This document shows, piece after piece, positions 34,392 through 46,683 of a stretch of DNA of 64,000 bases. The stretch covers positions 7,032,994 to 7,096,993 of the forward strand of contig CM055102.1 of the NCBI GenBank assembly GCA_029204225.1, written 5' to 3'. Source of the DNA: Diphasiastrum complanatum (taxonomy: Eukaryota; Streptophyta; Lycopodiopsida; Lycopodiales; Lycopodiaceae). The stretch's first letter is position 1, and each line of letters starts with the position of its first letter. Position numbers and translations under genes: made by a program. The notes beneath the pieces are model-generated. The model did not search any database. It saw only the letters and a program-made list of their open reading frames with translations, and was not told the DNA's origin.

Positions 34392-36270
34392 AACTTATGT
34401 ACACTTTTGCGCATGGGTATGGGTGCACCTTGGATTCCAAGGCATTTTGTGCACTTGAAGATATATCAATTAAACCATTAAGTGCATCTGTCAGAAATAG
34501 GTGAGCAATAGAATAGTGAAAACTTCCTACTTCCAATGCATGACTACGCCTATCGAAAATTGAACAAAACAGTAGTGATGGAAATCACGTTCAATGTTTA
34601 GCAACTAACTTTGAAATTGCTAGATACTAAGTGATTACGTAGCCAAACATAAAGTATTGAATTCTCAGACAATTTCTATCAGTTACAAAAGCAATACAGA
34701 GATGCATACATTCTGACATATACTAAACACAATAAGAAATAATATTGATTCAAAAAAAACAAAATTAGATGCTTATGAGAACAAAACAATAGCGAATAGA
34801 AACTGTGCACTCTGAGTTGTCTCTGAGTAGCTGAGAATAAGTCTGATAATAAGCAGCTCTGCTGATAAGCGATAGCGCAATAGCAACTCTAAAATAAATC
34901 TCTAAAAGACTGAGCTAGAATGCTCAAGAGATTTCAAGCTTGAAAGCTTGATAGAGACCTAACTACAATACTTTCTGATTGTGAAAAATCTACTTGATAA
35001 GAGCGCATGAAGCGTTGTGTAATAACACTCAACTCCTTCACAATTTACAACATTGATTCAGGACTTGAAAAGAGATGTATGAACATCCAATTTATACTAA
35101 TGTTTGGCTCTTCAAATGCGACTGCCAATTGGCTGGAGTCCGTTGGCATCATCCTGTTCCTTCTCAGAAATAATTGCTGATAACTGACGACAATTGTCAT
35201 AAACAGTTTTCTGCATTAATGAACTAAAAGTGTCACTCTGCATAAATGAACTAAAATTGCCACATGCGACAGTGTTGCAAAAAAATGATAGTGTTGGCTT
35301 TTGGGAAAATGTGACAATGTCGCAAAATCTCATGTGCTTAATTCTGGGGTAGTCCCACACTTTGCTAAAGTCATTTTCTTAACATTTGAGGCACATTGAA
35401 AAATGCAAAAAATGCGACATTGTATTTTTACACGTAATTCTTGACAGGCAACAGTGTAGCAAAAGCCAAAAAAGACGACACTGTAATTCTTGACAATGTT
35501 ATTGATTGTAGCAAAAATGACACTATCGAGTTTTGTAGACAGAGAAAATCTGACATTGTTGTCAAACTCCGTGCATTTCTACAGACTGTGTAAAAACACT
35601 TGTAATTCTACAAACTATATAAAAACATGGGAAAATCTACAGAACTGGATCTACTTTTGGCTGCTCTGATCTAGCATGTGTGAAGCCTAGGTGGTAGGTT
35701 GATGTGACAAGTGTCTTAGTCACTAGATCTCCCTTTGTTCTGAGCTTTACAGCACCAAATTTGGTGTCCTATAGCTAAAGTTATGATCATCTGAAGTTTT
35801 GCAATTTTGTGAGTGAAACTGGCAAAATTTGAAATTATTTTGATTGCATTCTAGTCAATTTCCTAATTTGTGGTACTATGCTTTCATGGAGTGATTGCAT
35901 GTTGATTCTCAGAGTGATTCAGACATGCATGAGGGATTCACATTTGTTTTGAGTGGTTATATGCATGTGCTCTAACAGTTAGGACACAAATCATGATATA
36001 TGGCTAACAATTTCCGTAAATTGAAATTTACGTAAAATTTCATAAAGTCACAATGTTTTTGACGAATTTTTAAGTTACGTAAATTTAAAAAAAAATTAAA
36101 ATCTAAAAATTTTAAATGTTTACTTTTTTTCAGTTTCTTGAATTATTTATGAAATGTACTAAAATTAGTGAATTGACCATACTTGAGTCAATTTCAGTCA
36201 GATTTTGGTCAACTGTACTTCACAAATAGTTAATCATATATTAAATAATTTTAGTAATTTCTAGGAATAG
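34390..36270. other. Non-coding region with scattered GCGACANTGT motifs
   Basis: No gene is supported. Between about 35260 and 35560 the short motif GCGACA(A/G/T)TGT and its complement ACAATGTCGC recur about six times at irregular spacing. TCTAACA near 35976 could be an old LTR end because TGTTAGA starts a candidate LTR at 36836, but the sequences around them were not shown to match. Confidence 0.35.
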
Positions 36271-36280
36271 ATAAATTGAG

Positions 36281-36834
36281 ATGGTTGAAAAAATTTCAAA
36301 TCAAGCTGCAAATCCAAGTGCACCATCCTATATGGTGATTTGCCAAGAATTGAGTACAACGCTCAATGATATGAATAATCGAAATCATATCAGAGATCAA
36401 CAAATGGAGGTGCTTTTGAATCAGGTCAAATTATTATCTTCGCCCAATTTCGATTTTCAACTGGAGATTTATTAGAGAGAGAAGAAGGAGAAGAAACATG
36501 AAGTCATCGAAGACTGGCTCATTAAGTGACAGTTACTTCAACCAGCATGGAGTTCCATATGAGAAGAAAATTGAAAGTGTCATTCTATTCTGACGCAGCA
36601 AAGTGTCATCGTGGTGGCGAGATATACCAGTGAAGGGAACTACTTGGGATGCATTTGCGAAATATCACTTTAGAGAAAAAGTGCATATCAAGGAAGTAGC
36701 ATTGGTTTTCTGCAGAACAAACTGCATCGCAGCAGATTACTTGACAAAGGCTCTATCAAAGGAGCAACATCTTAGATTTAACGATATGTTGAATCTGAAG
36801 ATCAAAGCTTTTCAAGATCCACATTAAGAGGGAG
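36281..36834 (+). pseudogene. Deleted LTR retroelement: gag piece joined to copia RNase H end
   Basis: A 64-codon frame (36281) is followed at 36603 by SSWWRDIPVKGTTWDAFAKY, a Gag-like core motif. It runs in frame directly into HFREKVHIKEVALVFCRTN, AADYLTKALSKEQHLRFND and a stop at 36827, the C-terminal end of copia RNase H. Protease, integrase, RT and most of RNase H are missing. The junction near AKYHFREK suggests a large deletion at a short similarity between gag and the 3' end of pol. A purine tract AAGAGGGAG and TGTTAGA follow, as at a 3' LTR start. Confidence 0.6.
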
Positions 36835-36835
36835 T

Positions 36836-37181
36836 GTTAGATTTCTTATGCTCAGTCTTAACAAATCGTTCAAGTAATGAGCATCCTGAAAGCAATCGAA
36901 GGCCACCGACTACATGTTTCAGACCTTCGCATTTTTCCACTCTTCCATTTTGTGGCTTTAACATTTTTAGGCACCTTCGTCTTTTTCGACTTTTTTGCAC
37001 CTTCGCGAAAAATGCGACACAGTGACCAAAATCCATTTTTGACCAACCTTAAACATTTTAAGACACCTTTGGATTTTTCATTTTTTTCGCATGCTTTGCA
37101 TTTTTCGGGATTTTCACACCTTCGGGATTTGCATAACTTTTCTGTTCAAAAGGCACCTTCAGTATTTTGGGGTCTTTCGTA
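36836..37181 (+). repeat. Candidate 3' LTR of the deleted retroelement
   Basis: Starts TGTTAGATTTC directly after a purine tract and ends near TCGTAACA (TGTTA...TAACA). The upstream partner LTR was not identified, so the boundaries are tentative. Confidence 0.35.
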
Positions 37182-37331
37182 ACAGTGGCAGATCGACTTT
37201 GCCAAACTGTCATCAACTCTAAAATCAATCGGACCGCTAATTATTCCAATGGCGGTTACCTACTTTGTACATATACAAAGACTGACATAAAATGCTTGTA
37301 AGATATTTTTTTAAAGGGACACCTGTAAATA

Positions 37332-37333
<2 letters not shown>

Positions 37334-37379
<46 letters not shown>
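37334..37379. repeat. (TA)n microsatellite
   Basis: About 45 bp of alternating TA. The rest of 37182-38160 shows no gene. Confidence 0.97.
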
Positions 37380-37382
<3 letters not shown>

Positions 37383-38390
37383 TACTAGCTGAATCAAACT
37401 AAGTAAGATTATTATTATTATCAAAATTATTTGTAGCTAGTATAATCACGCACAACAATCAAGCTGAAATCAATACTTCAAGCATTGTACTCACTGTCTG
37501 ATATTAATCAGAGTGCAATTTCGCCCTCTATTTGGCAAATTGAGGCCAACTTTATATTAAACTTAAAGTTAATTAGTCTAAAGTTCATTAGACACTTTTT
37601 GCAAGTGTGGGAAAGTAAGATGTCGAGTTTGAGTAGATTCAAATTTAAATGTTCAATTTAACTTGGGTACATTGAACCTAGATCCAAAAATAGTAGGGTT
37701 TACATTTTGGAGGGAAAGCCAAGTGGCCAAATAGGGTTTGGACCTATTACAAAAGGATGTAACTCATGGAGAAGAAGATCTTCGCTCTTCTCTATCTCAT
37801 TTCATGCTTATGCATGGTTCTCTTGGGTTCTACTATCCATTGGTGCACTATACTTGTAATTGCTTGCAATTCTATATGTAGAATAATCTATATTTGCTAT
37901 TTTCAGGTTCACGCATGTGAAATACAGTAGGATACTATTGTTGTATGAATAGTAGCTTCTATTTATGTTTGATTCGTGTTTGATGAAGTTCTATTACATG
38001 CATCCCCCTCCCCATCATTTGTAGTGAAAAAATTGTGTATGCATGGGTGAGGGAAGGAGGATGCATGGGTACACCCATACACATGCACAAAACTATACAT
38101 AAGTTTAAATATATATATACTAGTAAAGAGTGCCTGTCGTTGATGGGCAATGGCGGCCGATCTAAGTGGCGACTGATGATTTGGAAACTCAGTATGTCAT
38201 TGACGGACGCTGCTTTTTTTTATCTAGGTGGCGGTGGTCCCTATGCGGCCTAAATGTGGTCCTTACGCGACAGTCCTTATGCGGCCTAAATGCGGTCCCT
38301 ATGCCTTTGTTCAAACCATATGTAGCCGTAGGCGAGACCCTTGCAATGCACTTTGTGGTTCGTTCACTTTGTTCAGACCGTACTAGAGAG

Positions 38391-40525
38391 GTTTACGATG
38401 GCCCAACTAGGATGCAACCAATGAATCTTGCTAAACCAGGAGAATCGAAAAAGATTGTACAAGTGGGATCACAACTTACTCCTGAACAGTATCAAGCACT
38501 TCGTTTGTTACTTATTAAGTATCAAGATTGCTTTGCATGGACTTATCAAGATTTGAAGGGCACTCCGACATCAGTGATTGAACATACCATACCTTTAGTA
38601 CCTGATGCAGTTCCAAAGGTTACAAAGTTCTATCGCTGTAATCCTAATGTGGCAAATCTGATAAAGAAAGAACTTCAGAGATTGCTTGATGCCAATTTCA
38701 TTTATGAGATCGAGCATACAGAATGGATTTCACCGATTGTCATTGTTCTTAAGAAAAATGGGAAATTGCGAATCTGTGTGAATCTCAAAGCATTGAATAA
38801 AGTGACATAGAAGGATCACTTTCCGTTACCTTTTATAGCGGAAGCTTATAGTTTCCTGGATGGATTTAGTGGCTACAACTAGGTTAAGATTGCACTTGCC
38901 GATCGTCACAAAATTGCTTTTGCAACTGAATGGGACACCTATGCTTACAAAGTAATGTTGTTTGGACTCTGTAATGCACCAAATTCATTCCAAAGAGTAA
39001 TGCAATTTGCTTTTAAAGATTATCTGCAGAAATTTCTTGGAATTTACTTGGACGACTTGGGAGTTCATAGTTTAGATACAGACCACCTGGATCGATTGGA
39101 GAAAGTATTTGAAAGATGCCGCAAATATCAGATTTCTCTAAATCCAGAAAAATGCTAGATATGGTTTTCGCACGGAGTTGTGCTTGGACATGTGATATCA
39201 AGACATGGTATTGTCACCGATTATTCTAAGATCAAACTTATTGTGGAATTGCCACCGCCAGCAACAATTCGAGGAGTTTATGTGTTTATGGGTCATGCGA
39301 ACTACTATCGAATTTCTATTATCTTCTTTGCGGATTTAGCAGGACCTATATACAAACTAACTATTGTTCCTATTTGGACAGTAGAGGCATTAGAAGCCTT
39401 TGAAAAGTTAAAAAAAGCATTAACTTCAGCACCAATACTGCATTCTCCAGATTAAACATTAGAGTTTCATGTTCATACGGATGCCTCAAAATACGCCATT
39501 GGATCAGTTTTGACGCAGCCAGGTGACTATAAGAAGGATTATCTCATACGATTTGCAAGCAGACAACTTACAGATACAGAGAAGAATTATTCAACAACAG
39601 AATGTGAAGAACTAGCCATGATTTTTTCTGTTTGGAAATTTTGCCACTACCTCATGGAAACGCACTTTGCATTTTATATGGATCATCAACCATTACTTGG
39701 TAAACAAGACATGTAATACTGGACGTATAGCAAGATGGTTATTATTATTGACTAAATTTGACTTTTGAATTGTGGTTAGAAAGAGAAAGCAACATTATCT
39801 AGCCGATCACGTTTCGCGAATTGAATCCGCACCAGTTAATACTAAAGTGGATGATGAACTGCCAGATGCTGCGTTGTTCTATGTTGAAGCAGTACCTGAG
39901 TGGGCGATAGATATTGTTGAGTACCTGATGCTAGGACAACCGAATGACTCCTTGACAAAAGTACAGAAAAGACAATTGATTCATAAGGCTCAAACTTATC
40001 AATTAATTGCAGGACAATTGTACCGTCGTGGATCAAATAATATTTTACGAAGATGTGTTTTACCGCATGAAGTACCAGATTTAATCATGTTTTCACATGA
40101 TGGCATGGGTGGAGGACACTTCTTTACAAATATTACTGTTCGCAAACTTTTACAATCCGGTTGTTGGTGGCCTACGTTTCATAAGGACACAAAATTTTAT
40201 TCAGACAAGTGATGTTTGCCAGCGAGCACGATGACCTACTCGACAAAATTATGAACCCTTACATCTGGTTTTATCGCAAGCACCGTTTGAAAAATGGGGA
40301 CTGGATTATGTTGGTCCTATTGATCCTGTTGTGCAAGGATCTCAAGCCCGATACATTATCGTCGTAACTAATTATATGACCAAGTGGGTTGAAGCCAAAG
40401 CTGTCAAAGTGGCCGATGCGAAATCTACGGCCAAGTTTCTATATGAAAATATTATAATCAGATTTGGATGTCTGATCAAAATTGTCAGTGACTGGGGTAC
40501 ACACTTTGTTAATCAAACAATAAAG
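38391..40525 (+). pseudogene. Ty3/gypsy pol, reverse transcriptase through first part of integrase
   Basis: From about 38411 the frame reads through the pre-RT and RT region: LTPEQYQALRLLLIKYQDCF, the KNGKLRICVNLKALNK motif, then FPLPFI, VMLFGLCNAPNSFQRVM and the active site IYLDD at about 39045. RNase H follows (HVHTDASKYAIGSVL, TDTEKNYSTTECEELAMIF, 39460-39715). The integrase zinc finger (HDGMGGGHF, SGCWWP) is at 40095-40180, and the core with DYVGPI and IVSDWGTHFVN at 40300-40515. Stops interrupt it at several points (38808, 38881, 39155, 39453, 39714). No matching 5' LTR or gag was found upstream. At 40525 the integrase is cut by a copia insertion and resumes at 46689. Confidence 0.9.
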
Positions 40526-41207
40526 TGTTAAAAATTCACAATTCTAGCTTGACTAGTTTTGGTCATATGACTTGTAAATAGTTAAATGGTCATGATGTGG
40601 CTTGTCACACGTGCCAAATAGCATAGGATTCCATTCATAAGGATGTTCTCAAGTAGACCTAAGTGTTAGAACCTTTGGAATGAGTCCAAATTATGCTTAG
40701 ATACAAGGGAGAAAAAATAGGAGCTATTTTTGGTAATTTTTGCATTGTTGAGGGATCTCCAAGATTCCAACCCTAACTTGGTAGGGATGAAAGATCCACC
40801 AAAATTAGCATTAGGGATAGGTTTAGGGCTACTCATACCTGCCCAAAACCGTGATGGATCATGTATATATAGGTGATGATATCTCACCAAAATCAATCAA
40901 GCAATTTCATGTTTTTTCTCTCATAATGGTGCAATTGCTCTCTATGTTCATAATTGTTTGAGTACTTGTGATTACTAATGATTATAGGATTGAATGTAGG
41001 TCTGGTGTACAATACTCAGACTGTGGGAGGCCGTAATTTCACACGTGTGAAGCCTTCTTCAAGGATTTGGGCCATTTAGTGAGGTTCAAGCATAGATTTT
41101 TGATGGATTTTGATGGTTCAACTTGTGATAATCTTATGAAATCATAATCTATTGTTTCCCTCATCATTTCAAGTGTTTTAGGATCCTTATTTGCTGTAAT
41201 TTTTACA
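40526..41207 (+). repeat. 5' LTR of the young copia element
   Basis: 682 bp with TG...CA ends and an extended inverted terminus (TGTTAAAAATT/AATTTTTACA). A TATATATA at 40864-40871 is a likely TATA box for element transcription. Confidence 0.95.
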
Positions 41208-41219
41208 TGGTATCAGAGC
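41208..41219 (+). other. Primer binding site (initiator tRNA-Met)
   Basis: TGGTATCAGAGC starts at the base after the 5' LTR, the standard plant copia primer site. A leader of about 800 bp without a long open frame follows up to the ATG at 42019. Confidence 0.95.
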
Positions 41220-42018
41220 CTAAAGGCTGAAATGAGCTAAATCCTTGGTTTGCATTCAATTTTATCACAATTTTTGATCTAAATCTTGTGTAGATTGGAT
41301 CTTAGCATCTAGTATTGATTCTAGAACTCAAAGTGAGTCAAATACATTGGAGATTGGTGTTGTGTGACTTCATTTGCAGGTGTTTAGGTGTCTAAAACCA
41401 GAGGCAAAGTTGAATTCAATTCACATTACCAAGATAGCAAGTTTTGCTTGCTCCAAGCATTGATTTCTAAGCGAGTTTTGGAGGTGATTTCATAGAGAAG
41501 GCTTTCTAGCATTCAAGGAGAGGTAAGATCAGAGTTTTGGGGACTCTTAAAGGCTGTTCTAAGGTGTAGTAGGCACCTCCTAAAGTGATTTAGGTTCAGT
41601 CCAACCATTGCTTGACTTATGCACCAAATTAGATCAATTTTTCATCAATTTTGATCATTTTTTGCTTGTGATTGGATAGTAGATTGTGTTGCATCCTCAT
41701 TAAGTTCCATTTAGATCTTTTAAAAGTGATTTTGGAAGTATATTAGGTTGCTGAAACTCACTCTTGATCATATCATTTGGAAGCTTTAATGTTCTTTATA
41801 GAAAGAGGGGCAATTCTACTAGTATTGTCTACTTCAATCAAGCAAGTGCATTGTTTCTAGTATTCTATGATTTGATTTTGTTAGAGATCATTCTTAGATC
41901 TTTATAGGAAGTCTATTACTGATCTTTTCAGGTCCCTAAGAAGTGGGATAAGGTAGACCTTCAATCAAATCAATAGAAGTAACCTTCATTTGTGTCAAGT
42001 CCTTGATTAGGAGACTAG

Positions 42019-45000
42019 ATGGCATCTATAAATGCATATCTTTTGGATACTAATGAAAGGCTCAACAAAACTAACTATTCCATATGGAAAGTTAGAATGG
42101 AATCTATCATGATCATGCAAGATCTGATGGAAATTGTAAATGGTAAGGAGGGTGAACCTATTCATCCTCAAGAAAAAGCCAAATACATCAAGAGGTGCAA
42201 TGTTGCACTACATTGCATAAAAATGAATGTTGCAAATGAACTCTTAAGAGAGGTAGGAGATTGCACTTCAGCTCAAGATGCTTGGGAGACTTTGCAAAAG
42301 GTCTATGAATCCAAGAACCAAACTAGAATGTTAGCTTTGAAGAATCAAATCTATAGAAGCTATCAAAAGAAAGGAGAGAGTGCACATACTTTTGTCCTAA
42401 GAGTAAAGGAATTGAACAAAGAGCTAGCCTTTATAGGTGACCCTATCAAGGATGAAGAGCTTGTTCAACTCATATTGAATGGACTAAGCTTTGAATTTGA
42501 CAATTTGGTTCAGGGATATGCAATTATGGGTAAGCTACCCATACTTGAAGAACTCCAAGGCACGCTCATGGCCGAGGAATCAAGAAGGAGCCAAATGCAA
42601 GAGAGGATGGATAGGCTTTCCATCCAAGGTGGAGATGACCAAGCTCTCTTCACCAAAGGCAAAGGCAAGTCCAAAGGCAAAGGATCAACATTCAAGAAGT
42701 CTACAAAGCTTGAGGATCAAGAAGGACCCCCAAAGGCATCTCCATCAACCACCAAAGTCAAGAAGGACAAATCAAAGGTGAAGTGCTACTATTGTAGCAA
42801 GATGGGGCATTATGCCTCGGAATGCTTCAAGAGGAAGCAAGATCAAAGCCAAGCCAACATGAGCAAAGAGGAGGAGGAGGAGAGTTCACATGAGGACTCT
42901 CTCATGATGTCCATATTTTCTTCAACAAGCTTCAAAGGAGAAGATCCTTGGTGGATTGACTCGGGTGCTAGTTCACACATGACTAGTAAAAGGGAGTTTT
43001 TCTCTTCTCTCTTATCTTATGATGGACCTATAAAGTCTATCTATACAGCAAATGATGAAGCTTGTAAGATTGAAGGAGTTGGTAGCATTCCCCTTTGCTT
43101 AGGATCTTCCAAAAAGATCAACATAGAAGGTGTTTTGTACATTCCTACAATAACAAAGAATCTACTAAGTGTTGGCCAAATGGTAGACAATGGTTTCAAT
43201 GTTGACTTTGCTTCAAATGAATGTTTCATCAAGAAGAAGGGTAAGATAGTGGCTAAGGGCACTAGACTTGGCAAACTTTATAAGCTGGATGCATTTGTGG
43301 ATACTAATGTTGTCATGTTGGCCGAGAAGAGCAAGATATCTACCTTTACTTTATGGCACAAAAGACTTGGACATGTCAACTCGGGTTCCATGGAGGCTAT
43401 GATCAAGGAGGAGTATGCTTTAGGCCTACCAAGGTCTATTGGGAAGGAAGACAAGGTTTGTGAAGCTTGTGCCTTATCCAAGGCACATAAGAAGGTGTTT
43501 CCTAACTCCATCACAAAGTCATCTCATCCTCTTGAACTCATACACTCGGATGTGCACATTGCTAGCACCAAATCTAATGGAGGTTCATCCATGTTTTTAA
43601 CCTTCATTGATGACTACTCAAGATATTGTTGGGTGTTCTTACTTTCCTTCAAGTCTCAAGTATTTGATACTTTTGTAAAGTTCAAGTTGTTTGTGGAAAA
43701 GCATCATAATCATAGCATCAAGATTCTTAGAAGTGACAATGGTGGAGAATTCATCTCCAATGAGTTCAAGGCCTTTTGTGAGGAGGAAGGGATCAAGAAA
43801 GAGACTTCTTGTCCTTACACTCCTCAACAAAATGGAGTTGCTGAAAGAAGGAATAGAACATTATGTGAATGTTCTAAGGCTTTAAGATTAGATGCTTGTT
43901 TGCCCAAATCCTTTTGGGGTGAGTCTCTTGTATGTGCAAACTACTTGATGAATAGGGTGTCTTGCAAAGCAATTGAAGGCAAAACTCCTTATGAGATGTT
44001 GTATGGAAAGAAACCCAATCTTAATCACTTGAAATTTTTTGGGTGTATATGTTATGTGCATGTGCCATTAGAAACAAGAACCAAGGAGGATCCATCTTCC
44101 ACAAGAGGGATCATGCTTGGATATGCAAGCTCAAGCAAGGGCTACAAAGTCTATCTTCCATCCTTGAACAAATTTGTTGTTTCAAGGGATGTCATCTTTG
44201 ATGAACATCATATGCATATGCTTGAAGAAGACTCAAGTGCTCCAACAATCAAGAAGAAGATGGCCGAGGAGCAAGATCTTGGTTTTGAGGAGGAGCTCAT
44301 GGAGGAGCAAGCACCAAACCCACCTATCACACCAAGGAGATCTTCAAGGGCAAAAGTGGAGCCATCAAGGCTCACATATCAAGGCAAAGGACAGCAAGTT
44401 GAGGGTATCTCATCCACTTCTTATGCTTTATCTAGTTTTGAAGAGCCGTCTAATGTTGAAGATGCATTGAACTCCAAAGAATGGTATAAAGCTATGTTGG
44501 ATGAGTATGATGCCTTGATTGAGAATGAAACTTGGTTGCTTGTTGAGAGACCTCAAAGGAATGTAATAGGATGCAAGTGGGTCTTCAAGCTTAAGTTGAA
44601 TGCAAATGGGAGTGTTAACAAACATAAAGCAAGATTAGTTGCAAAAGGTTATGCTCAAGAGAGAGGGATAGACTATGAGAAAACTTTTGCACCCGTGGCC
44701 AAGATGGTCACAATAAGACTAATCATTGCACTTGCATCACATTTTGGATGGATTCTATGTCAAATGGATGTCTCTAATGGTTTCTTGAATGGTTTTTTGG
44801 AAGAGGATATCTATATGGAGCAGCCACAAGGGTTCATCAAGCATGGAATGGAGAACAAAGTATGCCATCTCCAAAGAAGCATCTATGGCTTGAAGCAAGC
44901 CTCGAGATCTTGGAATTCAAGACTACATTGCTATCTTACTTCACTTTCTTTTGTTAAAAGTGAATATGATCCCACTCTTTACATTAAGTTTGATGATGTT

Positions 45001-45987
45001 GGTATTGTACTTTTACTCATTTATGTAGATGACATCATCATTAGTGGAAATAGTGTTGATGGTATTGAAAAAATCAAGATAGATCTATCCTTAGAGTTCA
45101 AGATGGTAGATCTAGGGTGTCTTCACTTCATCTTAGGCATAGAAGTACTTAGAGGGTCTGATTTTATCTTTATAAGTCAAGTAAACTATGCTCAAAGTCT
45201 TTTGAATAAGTTTAAGATGGAAGTATGCAAAAGTGTTGACACACCAATGGAGCAAGATGTAAAAGTGCCAAATGAAGATGATGAAAGATCCTTCATGGAC
45301 ATCACTTTGTTTAGGCAACTTATAGGTTCCTTAATGTGGATCACTATAACTAGACCAGAACTTAGCTTTAGTGTATGTAGGTCGAGCCAATCCATGCAAA
45401 AGCCATTGAATATCCATTGGAAAAAGGCTAAGAGGATTCTAAGATACATCTCGGGTACATTGGATTTTGGGATTCTATATAGAGGAGATGTGATTAACCT
45501 TCATGCATTTAGTGATTCAGATTTTGCAGGGGACAAGAGGGATAGGAAATCAACAAGTGCCTATTCAACTTTCATAGGAGAAGGTGTGGTTTCATGGCTT
45601 TCAAAAAAGCAAGAAACTATATCTCTATCTTCAACTGAGGCCGAGTACAAAGCTTTGACAACCACTACAAAGGAGGTACTTTGGATCAAGAGATTATTGG
45701 TGGAACTAAAGATCATGGATTCAGAGGAGGCACCAATCATCTACAATGACAATATATCAGCCCAACACCTTGCATCTAACCCAATCTTCCATGCAAGATC
45801 TAAGCACATTGAGATATGCCATCACTTTGTGAGAGAAATGGTGCAAGCCAAGGAGATTGCTTTGGAGCATGTTCCAAGCAATGAATGTGTAGCTGATCTA
45901 CTTACTAAACCACTTCAAAGGACACCTTTTATGAAGTTCAGATCATCACTTGGAGTGATTAGTAAAGCAATGATTGAACCAAGCTAG
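42019..45987 (+). CDS. Copia gag-pol polyprotein, intact, 1322 aa
   Basis: A single open frame encodes all copia functions in order. A UBN2-type Gag occupies about residues 1-250 and a zinc knuckle CYYCSKMGHYASEC lies at 256-269. The aspartic protease motif DSGASSHM begins at 314. Integrase follows, with HKRLGH and C-x-x-C, FIDDYSRYCW, LRSDNGGEF (about 570) and NGVAERRNR. Reverse transcriptase has a CKWVFKLK start, LKQASRSW and an intact YVDD at about residue 1002. RNase H contains SDSDFAGD, TEAEYKAL and KHIEICHHFVREMVQAKE, with ADLLTKPLQ near the C-terminus. No stop or frameshift is seen, and catalytic residues visible by eye are retained. It replicates via a virus-like particle in the cytoplasm and integrates in the nucleus. 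The ATG lies before MASINAYLLDTNERL, a usual Gag start. Confidence 0.97.
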   Translation: MASINAYLLDTNERLNKTNYSIWKVRMESIMIMQDLMEIVNGKEGEPIHPQEKAKYIKRCNVALHCIKMNVANELLREVGDCTSAQDAWETLQKVYESKNQTRMLALKNQIYRSYQKKGESAHTFVLRVKELNKELAFIGDPIKDEELVQLILNGLSFEFDNLVQGYAIMGKLPILEELQGTLMAEESRRSQMQERMDRLSIQGGDDQALFTKGKGKSKGKGSTFKKSTKLEDQEGPPKASPSTTKVKKDKSKVKCYYCSKMGHYASECFKRKQDQSQANMSKEEEEESSHEDSLMMSIFSSTSFKGEDPWWIDSGASSHMTSKREFFSSLLSYDGPIKSIYTANDEACKIEGVGSIPLCLGSSKKINIEGVLYIPTITKNLLSVGQMVDNGFNVDFASNECFIKKKGKIVAKGTRLGKLYKLDAFVDTNVVMLAEKSKISTFTLWHKRLGHVNSGSMEAMIKEEYALGLPRSIGKEDKVCEACALSKAHKKVFPNSITKSSHPLELIHSDVHIASTKSNGGSSMFLTFIDDYSRYCWVFLLSFKSQVFDTFVKFKLFVEKHHNHSIKILRSDNGGEFISNEFKAFCEEEGIKKETSCPYTPQQNGVAERRNRTLCECSKALRLDACLPKSFWGESLVCANYLMNRVSCKAIEGKTPYEMLYGKKPNLNHLKFFGCICYVHVPLETRTKEDPSSTRGIMLGYASSSKGYKVYLPSLNKFVVSRDVIFDEHHMHMLEEDSSAPTIKKKMAEEQDLGFEEELMEEQAPNPPITPRRSSRAKVEPSRLTYQGKGQQVEGISSTSYALSSFEEPSNVEDALNSKEWYKAMLDEYDALIENETWLLVERPQRNVIGCKWVFKLKLNANGSVNKHKARLVAKGYAQERGIDYEKTFAPVAKMVTIRLIIALASHFGWILCQMDVSNGFLNGFLEEDIYMEQPQGFIKHGMENKVCHLQRSIYGLKQASRSWNSRLHCYLTSLSFVKSEYDPTLYIKFDDVGIVLLLIYVDDIIISGNSVDGIEKIKIDLSLEFKMVDLGCLHFILGIEVLRGSDFIFISQVNYAQSLLNKFKMEVCKSVDTPMEQDVKVPNEDDERSFMDITLFRQLIGSLMWITITRPELSFSVCRSSQSMQKPLNIHWKKAKRILRYISGTLDFGILYRGDVINLHAFSDSDFAGDKRDRKSTSAYSTFIGEGVVSWLSKKQETISLSSTEAEYKALTTTTKEVLWIKRLLVELKIMDSEEAPIIYNDNISAQHLASNPIFHARSKHIEICHHFVREMVQAKEIALEHVPSNECVADLLTKPLQRTPFMKFRSSLGVISKAMIEPS

Positions 45988-46001
45988 ATAGTGAGGAGGA
46001 G

Positions 46002-46683
46002 TGTTAAAAATTCACAATTCTAGCTTGACTAGTTTTGGTCATATGACTTGTAAATAGTTAAATTGTCATGATGTGGCTTGTCACACGTGCCAAATAGCAT
46101 AGGATTCCATTCATAAGGATGTTCTCAAGTAGACCTAAGTGTTAGAACCTTTGGAATGAGTCCAAATTATGCTTAGATACAAGGGAGAAAAAATAGGAGC
46201 TATTTTTGGTAATTTTTGCATTGTTGAGGGATCTCCAAGATTCCAACCCTAACTTGGTAGGGATGAAAGATCCACCAAAATTAGCATTAGGGATAGGTTT
46301 AGGGCTACTCATACCTGCCCAAAACCGTGATGGATCATGTATATATAGGTGATGATATCTCACCAAAATCAATCAAGCAATTTCATGTTTTTTCTCTCAT
46401 AATGGTGCAATTGCTCTCTATGTTCATAATTGTTTGAGTACTTGTGATTACTAATGATTATAGGATTGAATGTAGGTCTGGTGTACAATACTCAGACTGT
46501 GGGAGGCCGTAATTTCACACGTGTGAAGCCTTCTTCAAGGATTTGGGCCATTTAGTGAGGTTCAAGCATAGATTTTTGATGGATTTTGATGGTTCAACTT
46601 GTGATAATCTTATGAAATCATAATCTATTGTTTCCCTCATCATTTCAAGTGTTTTAGGATCCTTATTTGCTGTAATTTTTACA
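46002..46683 (+). repeat. 3' LTR of the young copia element
   Basis: 682 bp, nearly identical to the 5' LTR and followed directly by the target duplication TAAAG. Confidence 0.95.

Larger units (their letters stand above)
40526..46683 (+). mobile_element. Young, apparently intact Ty1/copia element nested in gypsy integrase
   Basis: Both LTRs are 682 bp (40526-41207 and 46002-46683), start TGTTAAAAATT and end AATTTTTACA, and appear to differ at a single base (ATGGTC versus ATTGTC about 65 bp in). TAAAG directly flanks the element on both sides (40521-40525 and 46684-46688). Primer binding site, one uninterrupted 1322-codon gag-pol and a polypurine tract (GAGGAGGAG before 46002) are present. 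It is therefore a very recent insertion and a candidate autonomous element. Removing it restores the gypsy integrase reading frame. Confidence 0.96.

Noticed and set aside
46142-46372. 76-codon minus-strand frame repeated at 40666-40896
   Set aside because: Lies inside the two LTRs of the young copia, so it occurs twice; no protein motif.
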